NCBI GenBank assembly: GCA_963968595.1 | Contig: CAXAHJ010000010.1 | Coordinates: 1 to 64,000 of the forward strand | Reading direction: 5' to 3' | DNA: 64,000 nucleotides | Source of the DNA: GCA-2730975 sp937893275 | Lineage (GTDB): Bacteria > Verrucomicrobiota > Verrucomicrobiia > Opitutales > Seribacteraceae | Shown: positions 27,201-35,728 of the stretch, piece by piece | Position numbering within the stretch: the first letter of the stretch is position 1 | How the letters are laid out: every line of letters begins with the position of its first letter | The notes under the pieces: model-generated | What the model was told of the DNA's origin: nothing | What the model saw: the letters and a program-made list of their open reading frames with translations, nothing else | The model's database searches: none | Position numbers and translations under genes: made by a program

Positions 27201-27746
27201 TCCCGTGTCTATCAGGCATCCTCAATGCCCAACCAGACAAATGCTCGAGACGAACGAAACTATGCAAGGTCTCTACGTCGTCGATATGCCGCCGAGGTCA
27301 TGGCAGGAGCGGTAGCGCAAGCTACGGGGATCTCTGAACAGTTCGACGGACTTCCACCCGACGCCCGAGCAACGACAGTCTGGAACACTCGCGTGGATTC
27401 TCTCTTCCTCGATGTTTTCGGCAGGCCCGATGCCAGTGCGGAGGCACCATGCGAACGAGACCCATCCCCCACCATTGTACACTCGCTACACCTAATGAAT
27501 TCGGAAAAGCTCCAGACCCGCATTTCGCATGAGGATGGACGTGCCGCCACACTCGCCAAAAGCGATAAAAAGCCCGAAGAACTCGTGGAGGAAATTTACC
27601 TCGAGTTGTATGCTCGATTTCCGTCCGAGGAAGAACGGAAAATTGCGACAAAATCCTTTGAGGATGAAAACGCCACTAGAAAAACTGCATCCGAAGACTT
27701 AATCTGGGCCTTGATCAACACGCCAGAATTCGTATTGAATCATTAG
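24228..27746 (+). CDS. Large cytochrome c / WD40 / DUF1549-DUF1553 fusion protein
   Basis: 1172 residues from ATG 24228 (GTG 24180 possible). Order: leader (about 1-30); planctomycete-type cytochrome c domain with haem motif CFRCH; about six WD40 repeats (about 130-460: GHQDEVRSLAWNQDGKLLASGG, AHGDSIYGLTTSPDGKLLATASADKLAKLWE). Then comes a second Cys motif CAGGSCH with four residues between the cysteines and an Ig-like/BIG2 domain near 600-690. DUF1549 (EIDRLVYSRHKEMGLL, YWAIKFGDLLRPN) and DUF1553 (NRIWAEFFGFGIVHPADDFR) follow. The family is a hallmark of Planctomycetes and Verrucomicrobia and is thought to act at the periplasmic face, possibly in electron transfer linked to polysaccharide use; the reaction is unproven. 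Confidence 0.9.
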   Translation: MIRWRPKFSRTRIFALLATISCAVVSLQGMDGLRILKENCFRCHGEDKRKGGLVLTSRELALKGGDEGKVIDLEKPEESRILKLILENADPHMPPKKQLTAKEIQQVTEWLSNGAKWDAEILAELPERKVEKWRALPKGLLPVGALATSPDGTKLAVGRGKAVELFDLSEKDTNGSGVWKGHQDEVRSLAWNQDGKLLASGGFGRVLIREVKNGNRIQKIDDGLSGRITSLTFAGKNGEWLVVADGEPTVSGRLVIFDTKTWERTDTIRAHGDSIYGLTTSPDGKLLATASADKLAKLWEIGSWKSKGSLEGHTEYVMAAAFSPDGERIATAGADAFIKAWKVKTLKEFSTFSGRQAKLPKTDLLWKLNPTKEKPEKDDDWIVTVGADGTPRVFTDLVEHEGAQSSTGAKERAWTNNEFGLTAVAFSESNKQVITGDVKGVITVWDKNGKSLRQVKPEPTDNNATAESGLISFRNDVLPILSRSGCAGGSCHAKAGGRNGFQLSIFSFDPKSDHREIVWESGSRRVMPAAPEESLLLRKPTQAIDHEGGKRFEKNSAFYKVLRDWIAQGAPYSVPGEPELDLIAVTPPTGRYKKGQKVRLKVTARYSDESERSVTHLAEYHSNDEGMAVVDEDGVVTLGQQSGEGVVMVRYLDEVAIVRLTIPVDKLLPQNAYDGLTVGNEIDRLVYSRHKEMGLLVSEICTDSEFIRRASIDTVGKLPKGTAVRKFLADKSPDKRKKLVDSLLTDSDWADYWAIKFGDLLRPNIERVGVKPVYLMDRWIRRRFRENVSYDDFVHELLTAEGSSHKYGPIALYRHKREPADAGAFVSRIFLGVRLECAKCHHHPNEKWSQDDYYQMAAFFGSMKRKGQGISAPISGEPEYWWFQPGGEVKHPVTGEKMVCKAPDGPVAEIPESLDPRKALLDWMLAPENPFFAQAATNRIWAEFFGFGIVHPADDFRASNPPSNGPLLAWLAKDFIAHDYDLKHLMRRILNSRVYQASSMPNQTNARDERNYARSLRRRYAAEVMAGAVAQATGISEQFDGLPPDARATTVWNTRVDSLFLDVFGRPDASAEAPCERDPSPTIVHSLHLMNSEKLQTRISHEDGRAATLAKSDKKPEELVEEIYLELYARFPSEEERKIATKSFEDENATRKTASEDLIWALINTPEFVLNH

Positions 27747-27754
27747 TGAAAAAA

Positions 27755-29086
27755 ATGAGGAATTTAAAACAAAACTGCGATGGCTTGGGTCGTCGGGATT
27801 TTCTTCAAGTCGGGATGGGGGCATTGGGAGGTCTCGGCCTGACCGATATCCTTCGCCTCCGCGCGGAGGCAAAAACAGCAGGCAACGGGATAAAGGACGT
27901 TCGCTGTATTTTCGTTTGGCTCGACGGTGGCCCTAGTCATTACGAAACCTTCGACCCAAAACCTGACGCCCCTGAAGGTATCAAGGGCGAATTCGGCACC
28001 GTAAAGACCCCTGTGCCCGGTGTCCGCTTCAGCGAGCACATTCCACATTTGGCCAAGGCTTTCGACAAGTACACCGTGGTGCGCTCGATAGCCCACAAGC
28101 AAAATAATCACGGAGCGGGCAATCACTACTTGATGACCGGTCGCCCTACCCCCGTGCCGGTAGGTTGCGGCGCTTCCGTCACCTTTCACCCGTCATTCGG
28201 TTCCGTGGTGGCAAAGGAACGCGGCATTCGCGAAGGATTACCAAGTTACGTGAGCCTGCTCCGCATGTCCCGTTCGGGCGGACCTAATTTCCTCGGGGCA
28301 CCCTACGCGCCATTTGTGATCAAGGATGATCCGAATAAAGAAAATTTCAAGGTCAGGGACGTCAGCATTCCAAAGGGGATTGCCGACGTTCGTTCGGACA
28401 ATCGTCGATTACTCCGCCAAAAACTCGACCGACTGGAACGAATCCAAGACAAGGCGGCCAACGACCCCGCCGTCAGCATCGACGAATTCTACCGGCAGGG
28501 CTACCAACTGGTGTACTCGAAAAAGGCTCAAGCCGCGTTCGACATTTCGAGTGAGCCTGAGAAAACTAGAGAGAAATATGGAAGCAACGACTTTGGGCAA
28601 CGCCTACTCTTAGCGCGACGCCTCACCGAAGTGGGAGTGCCCTTCGTAACCGTTTACTACGGAGGTTGGGATCACCACACTAATATTTTTCCGTCCTTGA
28701 AAGATAAAGCCCTGCCCAAGCTCGACCAAGGGCTGGCGGCTCTCATGGAAGACCTGCATGATCGCGGATCCATTGAGAACACACTCGTGATTTGCCTCGG
28801 AGAATTCGGACGCACGCCAAAGATTAATACCCGAGGAGGTCGCGACCACTGGTCTTTCGCGATGTCCGTGATGATGGGGGGAGCAGGCATTCCCGGAGGA
28901 CAAATAGTTGGCGCAACCGACCTCAAGGGTTACTATGCCAACGAAAACGTTTACGCACCCGAAGATTTCGCTGCCTCCCTCTATACGAAAATGGGAATCG
29001 ATCACGCACAAGTTCTCCATACGCCTGTGGGTCGCCCTATCCAACTCATAGACAAGGGACGGCTCATCAAGGAACTGTTCGCTTGA
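27755..29086 (+). CDS. DUF1501 family protein with Tat-type leader (operon copy)
   Basis: 443 residues from ATG 27755; a GTG at 27746 that overlaps the previous stop is an alternative and would couple translation. The twin-arginine motif LGRRDFLQVG (about 11-20) precedes a short hydrophobic stretch. DUF1501 signatures are VWLDGGPSHYETFDPKPDAP, GAPYAPFVI, YYGGWDHHTNIFP, GEFGRTPKI and GGRDHWSFAMSVMMGGAGI. It is the usual partner of DUF1549/DUF1553 proteins, encoded immediately downstream of one here. It differs clearly from the copy at 688-2085. Confidence 0.93.
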   Translation: MRNLKQNCDGLGRRDFLQVGMGALGGLGLTDILRLRAEAKTAGNGIKDVRCIFVWLDGGPSHYETFDPKPDAPEGIKGEFGTVKTPVPGVRFSEHIPHLAKAFDKYTVVRSIAHKQNNHGAGNHYLMTGRPTPVPVGCGASVTFHPSFGSVVAKERGIREGLPSYVSLLRMSRSGGPNFLGAPYAPFVIKDDPNKENFKVRDVSIPKGIADVRSDNRRLLRQKLDRLERIQDKAANDPAVSIDEFYRQGYQLVYSKKAQAAFDISSEPEKTREKYGSNDFGQRLLLARRLTEVGVPFVTVYYGGWDHHTNIFPSLKDKALPKLDQGLAALMEDLHDRGSIENTLVICLGEFGRTPKINTRGGRDHWSFAMSVMMGGAGIPGGQIVGATDLKGYYANENVYAPEDFAASLYTKMGIDHAQVLHTPVGRPIQLIDKGRLIKELFA

Positions 29087-30606
29087 TGATTCGGCGTCTG
29101 CGAGCGGCTGCTCCGGCACTCCTGCTTGCACTGCTCCAACTGCCGGCAGCTCCGCCAAAGCTCGATGCACTCTTTCCCTCCGGCGGTCAACGAGGCCAAA
29201 CCGTGGGAGTCGAAGCCATTGGAAGTTTCGGTACTTGGCCTCCTGAAGTGTGGACGGATCACGATGGACTAAAAATAGACGCAGAGGAAAAAAAAGGCCT
29301 ACTTTCCATAAGCATCAGCTCGGATGCCCAAATGTATCCGGCATTGATTCACTTATTCGATGCAAACGGTTCTACCAACACCCGAACCTTCGTAATTTCA
29401 AAGCTCAAGGAAGCCAACGAGTCCGAACCAAACGACAATACCGCTCAGGCACAAGAGGTCAATGCCACCGTCACGGGTATTGTCATCAATGGCATCCTAA
29501 AGAAAGGAGACTCCGACTTCTTTCGAATCGCACTTCGAAAAGGCCAAGCTGTTGTGGCCGAAACGAACGCATACTCGCTCGGTTCACTCATCGACCCATT
29601 TCTAGTCATGCGAGGTCCCGATGGTCATGAAGTCGCCTTCGCAAGCGATTCTCACAACTTGGATCCGACTTTAAACTATACGGCTAAAATCTCAGGAATT
29701 CACTATCTCCAGTTATTTGCGGTGGCTCATCCTGCGGCTACGGCCATAGGTTTCTCCGGTTCCGATTCCGCGACCTACCGAATCACCCTAACTTTGGGAG
29801 CGTTGAAGAAGAAATCGATTCAAGCGGACCGAGGCGAAGAAAAGCTGAATGATGTCAACGGGAGCAGACGCTTCCAAGCTCCCCTAACGGTCCAAGGTGT
29901 TCTATCCGAGAAACTCGAAGTTGATTCCTATGTATTCTCCGCAAAAAAGGGGGAACAATGGCTAGTGAGCGTGGATGCCCATCGGCTTCATCTTCCCACC
30001 GATCCCGTACTCGCAGTATATCGAACGAATGGAGCATTACTAAAGGAAGTGGACGACGTAAAGCCCACCAATGACCCCGAGTATTTGCTAAAAGTCTCGG
30101 CAGACGGCAATTACACTTTGCGTATCCGGGACAGGTTTGGGCGAGGTGGAACAAATTTCTGTTACCGACTTAACATATCCAAACCCAAACCCGAGCTATC
30201 AGTAGTCGTGGAGAAGGAAAATATTGTTCTAGAAGCCAACGGCACGACCGAGCTAAAGCTTACACTTAATCGCAAACAAGGGCATGCTCTCCCCCTTCGC
30301 TTCGCAATCACTCCTCCTCTCCCATTGGGAGTTATTCTCGAAGACGCCAACGCTTCCGCAAAGGCAAAAACCGCCACCATCACCCTGCGAGCCTCAAAAG
30401 ATGCGGAACCGGTCAATCATGCGTTTCAATTGCAAGTGTTCGCTACCGATGAGACCAACGCCACAAAACAAAGTCTCGCATCGTATTCCTTCCTCACCGC
30501 CAAATCCCGAGGCGATTATCTCGTGAACAGAACCAACCATCTTCATCTTACCGTGGTAAAGCCGGCAAAGCCCAAAAAGGAAAACGCCAAAGAGGGAGAA
30601 GAATAA
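29086..30606 (+). CDS. Secreted PPC-domain (pre-peptidase C-terminal-like) protein
   Basis: 506 residues; ATG 29086 overlaps the DUF1501 stop by one base (TGATG), so translation is coupled. A leader (about 1-25) is followed by an Ig-like entry (LDALFPSGGQRGQTVGVEAIG), typical of PVC proteins in these operons. Two PPC-like beta-sandwiches follow, near 112-210 (ANESEPNDNTAQAQEV, KGDSDFFRIALRKGQ) and 245-365 (LEVDSYVFSAKKGEQWLVSVDA). The Lys/Glu-rich tail is disordered. It probably works extracellularly with the DUF1501 and cytochrome proteins of the operon. Confidence 0.85.
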   Translation: MIRRLRAAAPALLLALLQLPAAPPKLDALFPSGGQRGQTVGVEAIGSFGTWPPEVWTDHDGLKIDAEEKKGLLSISISSDAQMYPALIHLFDANGSTNTRTFVISKLKEANESEPNDNTAQAQEVNATVTGIVINGILKKGDSDFFRIALRKGQAVVAETNAYSLGSLIDPFLVMRGPDGHEVAFASDSHNLDPTLNYTAKISGIHYLQLFAVAHPAATAIGFSGSDSATYRITLTLGALKKKSIQADRGEEKLNDVNGSRRFQAPLTVQGVLSEKLEVDSYVFSAKKGEQWLVSVDAHRLHLPTDPVLAVYRTNGALLKEVDDVKPTNDPEYLLKVSADGNYTLRIRDRFGRGGTNFCYRLNISKPKPELSVVVEKENIVLEANGTTELKLTLNRKQGHALPLRFAITPPLPLGVILEDANASAKAKTATITLRASKDAEPVNHAFQLQVFATDETNATKQSLASYSFLTAKSRGDYLVNRTNHLHLTVVKPAKPKKENAKEGEE

Positions 30607-30778
30607 AAAGACTACTCCACCGTTCCGGGCCAGAAAGTTGATTTTTTAAAGTCTCAGGCAACCTTTTTTCGATAAGAATGCACCTAACTGAGGTGGTGGC
30701 GGAAATAGATGCTTTGGGAGAGTTCTCTTTCAGTCTCGTAATTTGCAACGAGTCATGTCATAAGAAAGGATTATTAGA

Positions 30779-30808
30779 CTTATCCATAAACATCTGCTTG
30801 TGGATAAG
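30779..30808. promoter_or_regulatory. Inverted pair of DnaA-box-like sequences
   Basis: CTTATCCA (30779-30786) and TGGATAAG (30801-30808) form a perfect 8-base inverted repeat. TGTGGATAA at 30799-30807 is the exact complement of the DnaA box TTATCCACA, and TTATCCATA at 30780-30788 differs from it by one base. The pair lies in the long leader of the DEAD-box helicase gene. It may bind DnaA or simply form a 5'-UTR hairpin. Confidence 0.4.
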
Positions 30809-30893
30809 GAAACTAGTGGATGTCTATAAAAGTGATTTTTCTAAAATCCAGGAATGGCTGTCCGCATCGTATAAAAAAGCATCAGTAGACATA

Positions 30894-32648
30894 ATGAATA
30901 ACGAAGAGACAGGCAGTTCATCCGAGCAAGCCCTTGGCACTTTTTCCGACTTACCATTGTCTCCCGAGATTAGGGAAGCAATAGAGGCGATTGGCTATGA
31001 AACCCCCTCGCCGATCCAAGCAGAGGCCATTCCCTACTTGGCAGAAGGTCGAGATTTACTTGGAGTGGCCCAAACTGGAACGGGAAAGACCGCCGCTTTC
31101 GCTCTACCGCTGTTGTCCGACCTCGACACTAAGGCCGGTGGGCCACAGATCCTGTGCCTCGCTCCGACCCGAGAATTAGCAATACAAGTTGCCGAGGCTT
31201 TCGAAACCTTCGGTCAGCGGATGAAAAACTTTCGCTCCCTCGCCATTTACGGTGGCGACGAGTACAGAAGACAGATCAAAGGATTGAGGGAGGGAGCTCA
31301 CGTCGTCGTCGGCACGCCCGGCAGGATGATGGATCACCTCCGCAAAGGGACGCTGAAAACGGATAAGATTAAGGCCCTGATACTGGATGAAGCGGACGAG
31401 ATGCTCAGTATGGGATTTATTGAAGACGTCGAATGGATACTGGAACAGATGCCCGAAGAACGGCAAACAGCATTATTTTCGGCCACCATGCCCTCGCAAA
31501 TCAAGAAATTGGCTGACAAGTACCTCAAAGACCCCGCAGAAATCACCATCCGAGTTAAAGCGACTACGGCATCGAACACCCGTCAACGCTTCATTCAAAG
31601 GCGAAACCCCGAGAAGACCGACACCTTGATTCGCATTCTAGAAGTGGAAGATTTTGATGCTGTTCTTGTTTTCTCTCGTACCAAAAACGCCACTTCCGAA
31701 ATAGCCGAAAGCCTACAAGGTAAAGGCTACGCTGCCGAAGCGCTAAATGGCGACATGGCCCAAAACCTGAGGGAAAAGACTCTCGCCAGAGTCAAGAACG
31801 GTAAAATCGACATATTGGTTGCCACGGACGTCGCGGCTCGCGGTCTGGACGTCGACCGCATAAGTCATGTAATAAATTACGATGCGCCTTTCGACGTGGA
31901 ATCCTACATCCACCGAATCGGTCGCACGGGTAGAGCAGGTCGCCAAGGAGATGCCATTATCTTCATCAATGGAAGGGAAAATAGAATTCTTAAGGCAATT
32001 GAACGTACCGTGCGCTCGAAGTTGGAAAAGTATACTTTCCCCTCGACCAAGGAGCTCAACGAACGAAAAATGCAGCGTTTATTTGCTCGGCTCGATGAAA
32101 CCTTGACCAAAGACCTAAGCGACTACAAGGAAGTTTTGGAAAAATACCTCGCAGAAAAGGACGCTGATCCTCTTTCGATTGCTGCCGCCATGGCCTTCTT
32201 GGAATCCGGGAACCAACCTTTTTATCTCAAGGCTGTTACACAACCAAAGCAGCGTGACAGGGAATGGGAAGATAGGGGTCGGGGAAATGATGGACCTAGA
32301 GGGAAATCTCGATTTCAAAGTGAAGACCTTTCCATGCAAAGCTTTCGACTGGAAGTGGGAGAAAGCCATGGTGTAGGAAAAGGAGACATTGTGGGAGCAA
32401 TTGCAAACGAAGCGGGCATCGAACCAAAACACATGGGCAAGATTCGCATGTTCGAGGAACACAGCTTCATCGAATTACCGGAGAGCATGCCCAAGGATGC
32501 TTTTCAAGCATTAAGAAAGATTTGGGTGCGCGGAAATAAACTAGACATCAGCAAGGACGAGAGTAGACCGATGGGCAAAAGGAAACCTCGCCCGTTCAAA
32601 AAATTCGGCAAGAAGAAATATTTCAAGAAATCGTCTTCTCGCGATTAG
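30894..32648 (+). CDS. DEAD-box RNA helicase with DbpA-type C-terminal RNA-binding domain
   Basis: 584 residues from ATG 30894; an in-frame ATG at 30678 would add 72 residues without helicase homology. Motifs: Q motif GYETPSPIQ, Walker A AQTGTGKT (59-66), PTRELA, DEAD in LILDEADEML, SAT in LFSATMP, ARGLDV and HRIGRTGRAG. A DbpA-like RNA-binding fold follows (SFRLEVGESHGVGKGDIVGAIANE) and a Lys/Arg/Phe-rich tail. Such CsdA/DeaD-like helicases help ribosome assembly and mRNA unwinding in the cold. The gap of nearly 290 bases after the preceding gene fits a long regulatory 5' leader, as known for csdA. Gene name not assigned between deaD and dbpA. Confidence 0.93.
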   Translation: MNNEETGSSSEQALGTFSDLPLSPEIREAIEAIGYETPSPIQAEAIPYLAEGRDLLGVAQTGTGKTAAFALPLLSDLDTKAGGPQILCLAPTRELAIQVAEAFETFGQRMKNFRSLAIYGGDEYRRQIKGLREGAHVVVGTPGRMMDHLRKGTLKTDKIKALILDEADEMLSMGFIEDVEWILEQMPEERQTALFSATMPSQIKKLADKYLKDPAEITIRVKATTASNTRQRFIQRRNPEKTDTLIRILEVEDFDAVLVFSRTKNATSEIAESLQGKGYAAEALNGDMAQNLREKTLARVKNGKIDILVATDVAARGLDVDRISHVINYDAPFDVESYIHRIGRTGRAGRQGDAIIFINGRENRILKAIERTVRSKLEKYTFPSTKELNERKMQRLFARLDETLTKDLSDYKEVLEKYLAEKDADPLSIAAAMAFLESGNQPFYLKAVTQPKQRDREWEDRGRGNDGPRGKSRFQSEDLSMQSFRLEVGESHGVGKGDIVGAIANEAGIEPKHMGKIRMFEEHSFIELPESMPKDAFQALRKIWVRGNKLDISKDESRPMGKRKPRPFKKFGKKKYFKKSSSRD

Positions 32649-32690
32649 GCATTCTGCCCGAGGGTCTGAAAACTTCACGACCCAACGCAA

Positions 32691-33638
32691 TCAATCGACG
32701 GGGGTAAGGGGATCGGAACCTTCGAGAAAAGCCCGCACATTGTCCATGCAAAGTTTAGACATTGCCCGCCGCGTGTCATGGGTGGCGCTGGCTTGGTGTG
32801 GTTGAAGAACTACATTGTCCGTCATCCGGATCAATTCATCGGGCACGTTCGGTTCATCGGAAAACACATCTAAGCCCGCAGCCCCGAGACGCCCCTCGTT
32901 CAAAGCCGAGATGAGAGCGGCGTCATCCACCGTCTGTCCTCGCCCGATATTCACCAAAACACCTTCAGGACCGATAGCATCGATGACGGCGGCATCGACC
33001 AAGTTGCGAGTACTCTCTCCCCCGGGAGTGACAATCACGAAGAAGTCCGCCCAACGGCCAAGAGACACCGCATCCTCGAAGTAACCGTATTCGACGTCCT
33101 TTCGGAGGTTTCTGTTGTGATAACCGATCTCCATACCGAAAGCCTTGCAGCGATGGGCGAAGGCAAGACCGATTCGGCCCAGCCCAAGAATTCCGAGACG
33201 ACTCCCATGCACGCGCCGGCCATATTTCATGGCTCCTTCTCTAGGCCAACGCCCATCACGAACATAACGATCTCCCATCGCAAGGCGACGAGCCACCGCC
33301 AACATCAAGGCCACACCATAATCCGCCACCTCCTCGGTGAGAACATCAGGAGTATTCGTCACGACGATGCCACGTTCCCTGGCCGCCTCAACAGCCACCC
33401 CTTCGTACCCTACCCCGCAAACAGATATGATTCCGAGATTGGGTAGTTTATCCATCCAGTCCTCCGGAAAGACAGCCCGAGTGACTGCCGCCCGACAGGT
33501 CGGGGCGATAGCACTCAGCAAGGCATCAGTTTCCTCAGCCTCCCATAGTTTGTGAGCCTCACAAAAGCCGGCCACCTCATCCAGCGGGTAATTGTAAAGC
33601 GGTCGAGCAAAGAGGACGTCGGGTTTGTCTGAGTTCAT
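32691..33638 (-). CDS. NAD-dependent D-2-hydroxyacid dehydrogenase
   Basis: 315 residues from ATG 33638, with GAAAGG five bases upstream; the TTG at 33650 is rejected. NAD-binding motif GILGLGRIG near the middle, catalytic Arg in VLVNIGRGQTVDD, Glu in VFSDEPNVP and His in LQPHQASAT define the family (glyoxylate/hydroxypyruvate reductase-like). It reduces 2-keto acids to D-2-hydroxy acids in the cytoplasm. It is transcribed divergently from the DUF2237 gene across a 63-base gap. Confidence 0.92.
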   Translation of the reverse strand: MNSDKPDVLFARPLYNYPLDEVAGFCEAHKLWEAEETDALLSAIAPTCRAAVTRAVFPEDWMDKLPNLGIISVCGVGYEGVAVEAARERGIVVTNTPDVLTEEVADYGVALMLAVARRLAMGDRYVRDGRWPREGAMKYGRRVHGSRLGILGLGRIGLAFAHRCKAFGMEIGYHNRNLRKDVEYGYFEDAVSLGRWADFFVIVTPGGESTRNLVDAAVIDAIGPEGVLVNIGRGQTVDDAALISALNEGRLGAAGLDVFSDEPNVPDELIRMTDNVVLQPHQASATHDTRRAMSKLCMDNVRAFLEGSDPLTPVD

Positions 33639-33701
33639 GGAACCTTTCAAAAAAGGGTTTTTGCGCTTGTCGGCAAGAGCCTTTGATTCCTTGATCGTAA
33701 A

Positions 33702-34088
33702 ATGATCGCGCCGATAAAGAATAGTCCATTGAACGTTCTAGGGACGTCCCTGCAAGCCTGCTGCAAGAAACTAAAGACCGGATGGTATCGAAACGGCAGT
33801 TGCGAAACTGACCAAAGTGATACCGGGCGACATGTCGTCTGTACCGTGATGACCGAGAAATTTCTCGCATTTAGTAAACTCGCGGGGAACGACCTGAGTA
33901 CGCCTCGACCGGAATTCTCGTTTCCAGGTCTAAAGGAAGGTGACTGCTGGTGCCTTTGCGCCCTACGCTGGCAGGAAGCCTTAGAAGCCGATATGGCGCC
34001 AAAAGTAAAATTGGAATCCTGCGAAGAGAGTGCCCTCGAGGTGCTCGAACTGGAAGACCTAAAAGCCTACGCGGTCGAAACGAAGTGA
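33702..34088 (+). CDS. DUF2237 family protein
   Basis: A 128-residue protein matching DUF2237: NVLGTSLQACCKKLKTGWYRNG, HVVCTVMTEKFLAFSKLAGNDLSTPRPEFSFPGLK and GDCWCLCALRWQEA. The conserved Cys and Trp residues are intact. The family is small, cytoplasmic and without known function. The stop overlaps the GTG start of the following oxidoreductase (GTGA), so the two are coupled. Confidence 0.9.
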   Translation: MIAPIKNSPLNVLGTSLQACCKKLKTGWYRNGSCETDQSDTGRHVVCTVMTEKFLAFSKLAGNDLSTPRPEFSFPGLKEGDCWCLCALRWQEALEADMAPKVKLESCEESALEVLELEDLKAYAVETK

Positions 34089-35269
34089 GAACCAGAAGGG
34101 CGTTCGTGACACAAGGGATGGCGTTGGCTTCGGTTTCGGGAATTCTTGGACAAAAGCCGAAGCAAAATTGGCGAGTAGGAGTTATTGGTCACACTGGTCG
34201 AGGAAATTTCGGACACGGTCTGGATACGGTTTGGAATCTTTTGGAGGAAACGAGCATCGCAGCCGTAGCTGATGCACATCCCGGCGGATTAGCCAAGGCA
34301 AAGCAAAAACTAAAGACGGACAAAGCCTATGCGGACTATCGCGAAATGCTCGCAAAAGAAAAACCTGAAATCGTCGCCGTTTGCCCTCGGCACGTCGACC
34401 AACGGGTACCCATGATCACTGCAGCTTGCGAAATGGGAGCAAAGGGTATTTACGTTGAAAAACCATTTGCCCGTTCACTGAAGGAAGTGGATCAAATTGC
34501 CGAGGCTTGCGCTAAGGCGGGCGCAAAGCTGGCCATAGCCCACCGCAATCGGTACCACCCGGCAATGCCCGTATTGAAAAAGTTGCTCAAGGAAGGAATT
34601 GTTGGAGACGTCTTGGAAATGCGAGGACGAGGCAAGGAAGATCGCAGAGGCGGTGGTGAGGACTTATGGGTTCTAGGCACCCACATCCTCGACCTGTACC
34701 ATTATCTCGCGGGCAACCCCCTCACCTGTTCCGCCGAGATGCGACAAGAGGGGCTACCTGTGACCAAGAAAGACGTTAACGAAGGTAACGAAGGGCTAGG
34801 CCCACTCGCAGGGGACGAGATACACGCTCGATGGCGAATGGAGAACGGTTGGACAGCTTATTTCGACAGCGTCCGTAACCGGGGATCAAGAGAGGCGGGA
34901 TTCGGCTTTCAAATAATTGGTAACCAAGGAATCGTAGATATTAGAAATGACCGCGAACCCCTCATCCACTTCATGAAAGATTCCCCATGGGAACCTGCGA
35001 AAGCTGACCGCAAGTGGATTCCCATCACATCTGCCGGCATAGGAAAGCCCGAACTACGCGACATTCGCGGAACGGTACACAACCACGTCGCCGCCACCCG
35101 CGATCTCCTCGCCTCCATCGACAATGACCGCTCGCCGATCTGCGGCCTTGCGGAAGGCATCGCAACCGTCGAGTTCGTCAGTTCCGTCTTCGAATCTCAC
35201 AGGTTACAAGGAGAAAGTATAAGCATTCCCCTGAAAACAAGGAACAACCCGCTCACCTTACTGAGCTAA
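34085..35269 (+). CDS. Gfo/Idh/MocA oxidoreductase with Tat-like leader
   Basis: 394 residues from GTG 34085, chosen because it overlaps the upstream stop and gives a leader RTRRAFVTQGMALAS with twin Arg. The Rossmann part starts WRVGVIGHTGRGNFG, and the family's EKP motif is present (VEKPFARSLKEVDQ). A C-terminal alpha/beta domain begins near residue 165. Exported Gfo/Idh/MocA proteins of this type are frequent in Verrucomicrobia and Planctomycetes and are thought to act on sugars in the periplasm. No sugar transporter or isomerase lies beside it. Confidence 0.88.
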   Translation: MRTRRAFVTQGMALASVSGILGQKPKQNWRVGVIGHTGRGNFGHGLDTVWNLLEETSIAAVADAHPGGLAKAKQKLKTDKAYADYREMLAKEKPEIVAVCPRHVDQRVPMITAACEMGAKGIYVEKPFARSLKEVDQIAEACAKAGAKLAIAHRNRYHPAMPVLKKLLKEGIVGDVLEMRGRGKEDRRGGGEDLWVLGTHILDLYHYLAGNPLTCSAEMRQEGLPVTKKDVNEGNEGLGPLAGDEIHARWRMENGWTAYFDSVRNRGSREAGFGFQIIGNQGIVDIRNDREPLIHFMKDSPWEPAKADRKWIPITSAGIGKPELRDIRGTVHNHVAATRDLLASIDNDRSPICGLAEGIATVEFVSSVFESHRLQGESISIPLKTRNNPLTLLS

Positions 35270-35405
35270 AGTGACTGCAGAATCAGGGAGTCTATTATTT
35301 CCATGGTACAAAAGTTGTGTCGAAAATCATCAGTTAAAATGATCCGATTCCAAAATTCTTTCGTTGAATAAATTGAACCAACAACGACAATTAATTCAAC
35401 ATCAA

Positions 35406-35612
35406 ATGAATCAAAACAAATGCGAACAGCTTTCAGTACTATGTCTAGTAATGGGGTTTGGCTCTATAATTGGATCCATAGCAATTTGGATGCTTACGAA
35501 GGGAACCTCCATCGAAGAGATTGCTCATGCTGAAAGATTCGGAATTTTCGTAGGATTGTGGGCACCAACTTTCTTCGTACTCTCTGGTAGATTACGAGAA
35601 ATGTACAACTAG
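35406..35612 (+). CDS. Small membrane protein of unknown function
   Basis: 68 residues from ATG 35406 (a TTG at 35364 would add 14 Gln-rich residues). Two hydrophobic segments (CLVMGFGSIIGSIAIWML and FGIFVGLWAPTFFVLSG) flank a short polar loop with EEIAHAERF, a common small two-helix protein plan. It sits just upstream of the ECF sigma gene but 116 bases away, so co-regulation is uncertain. Confidence 0.6.
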   Translation: MNQNKCEQLSVLCLVMGFGSIIGSIAIWMLTKGTSIEEIAHAERFGIFVGLWAPTFFVLSGRLREMYN

Positions 35613-35728
35613 TGGGCTCCTACATTAGCATTCTAGCCTATAAGAATCTAGAATTTCACATTTCCAGCGCGTGCCGGCAATGATTGTATAAATTCCTATC
35701 TATCGACAGACTCACATACTTGTGGTAT

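Noticed and set aside
30678..30893. 72-residue extension of the DEAD-box helicase
   Set aside because: No similarity to helicase N-termini; the Q motif is placed normally from ATG 30894. The region is better read as leader.
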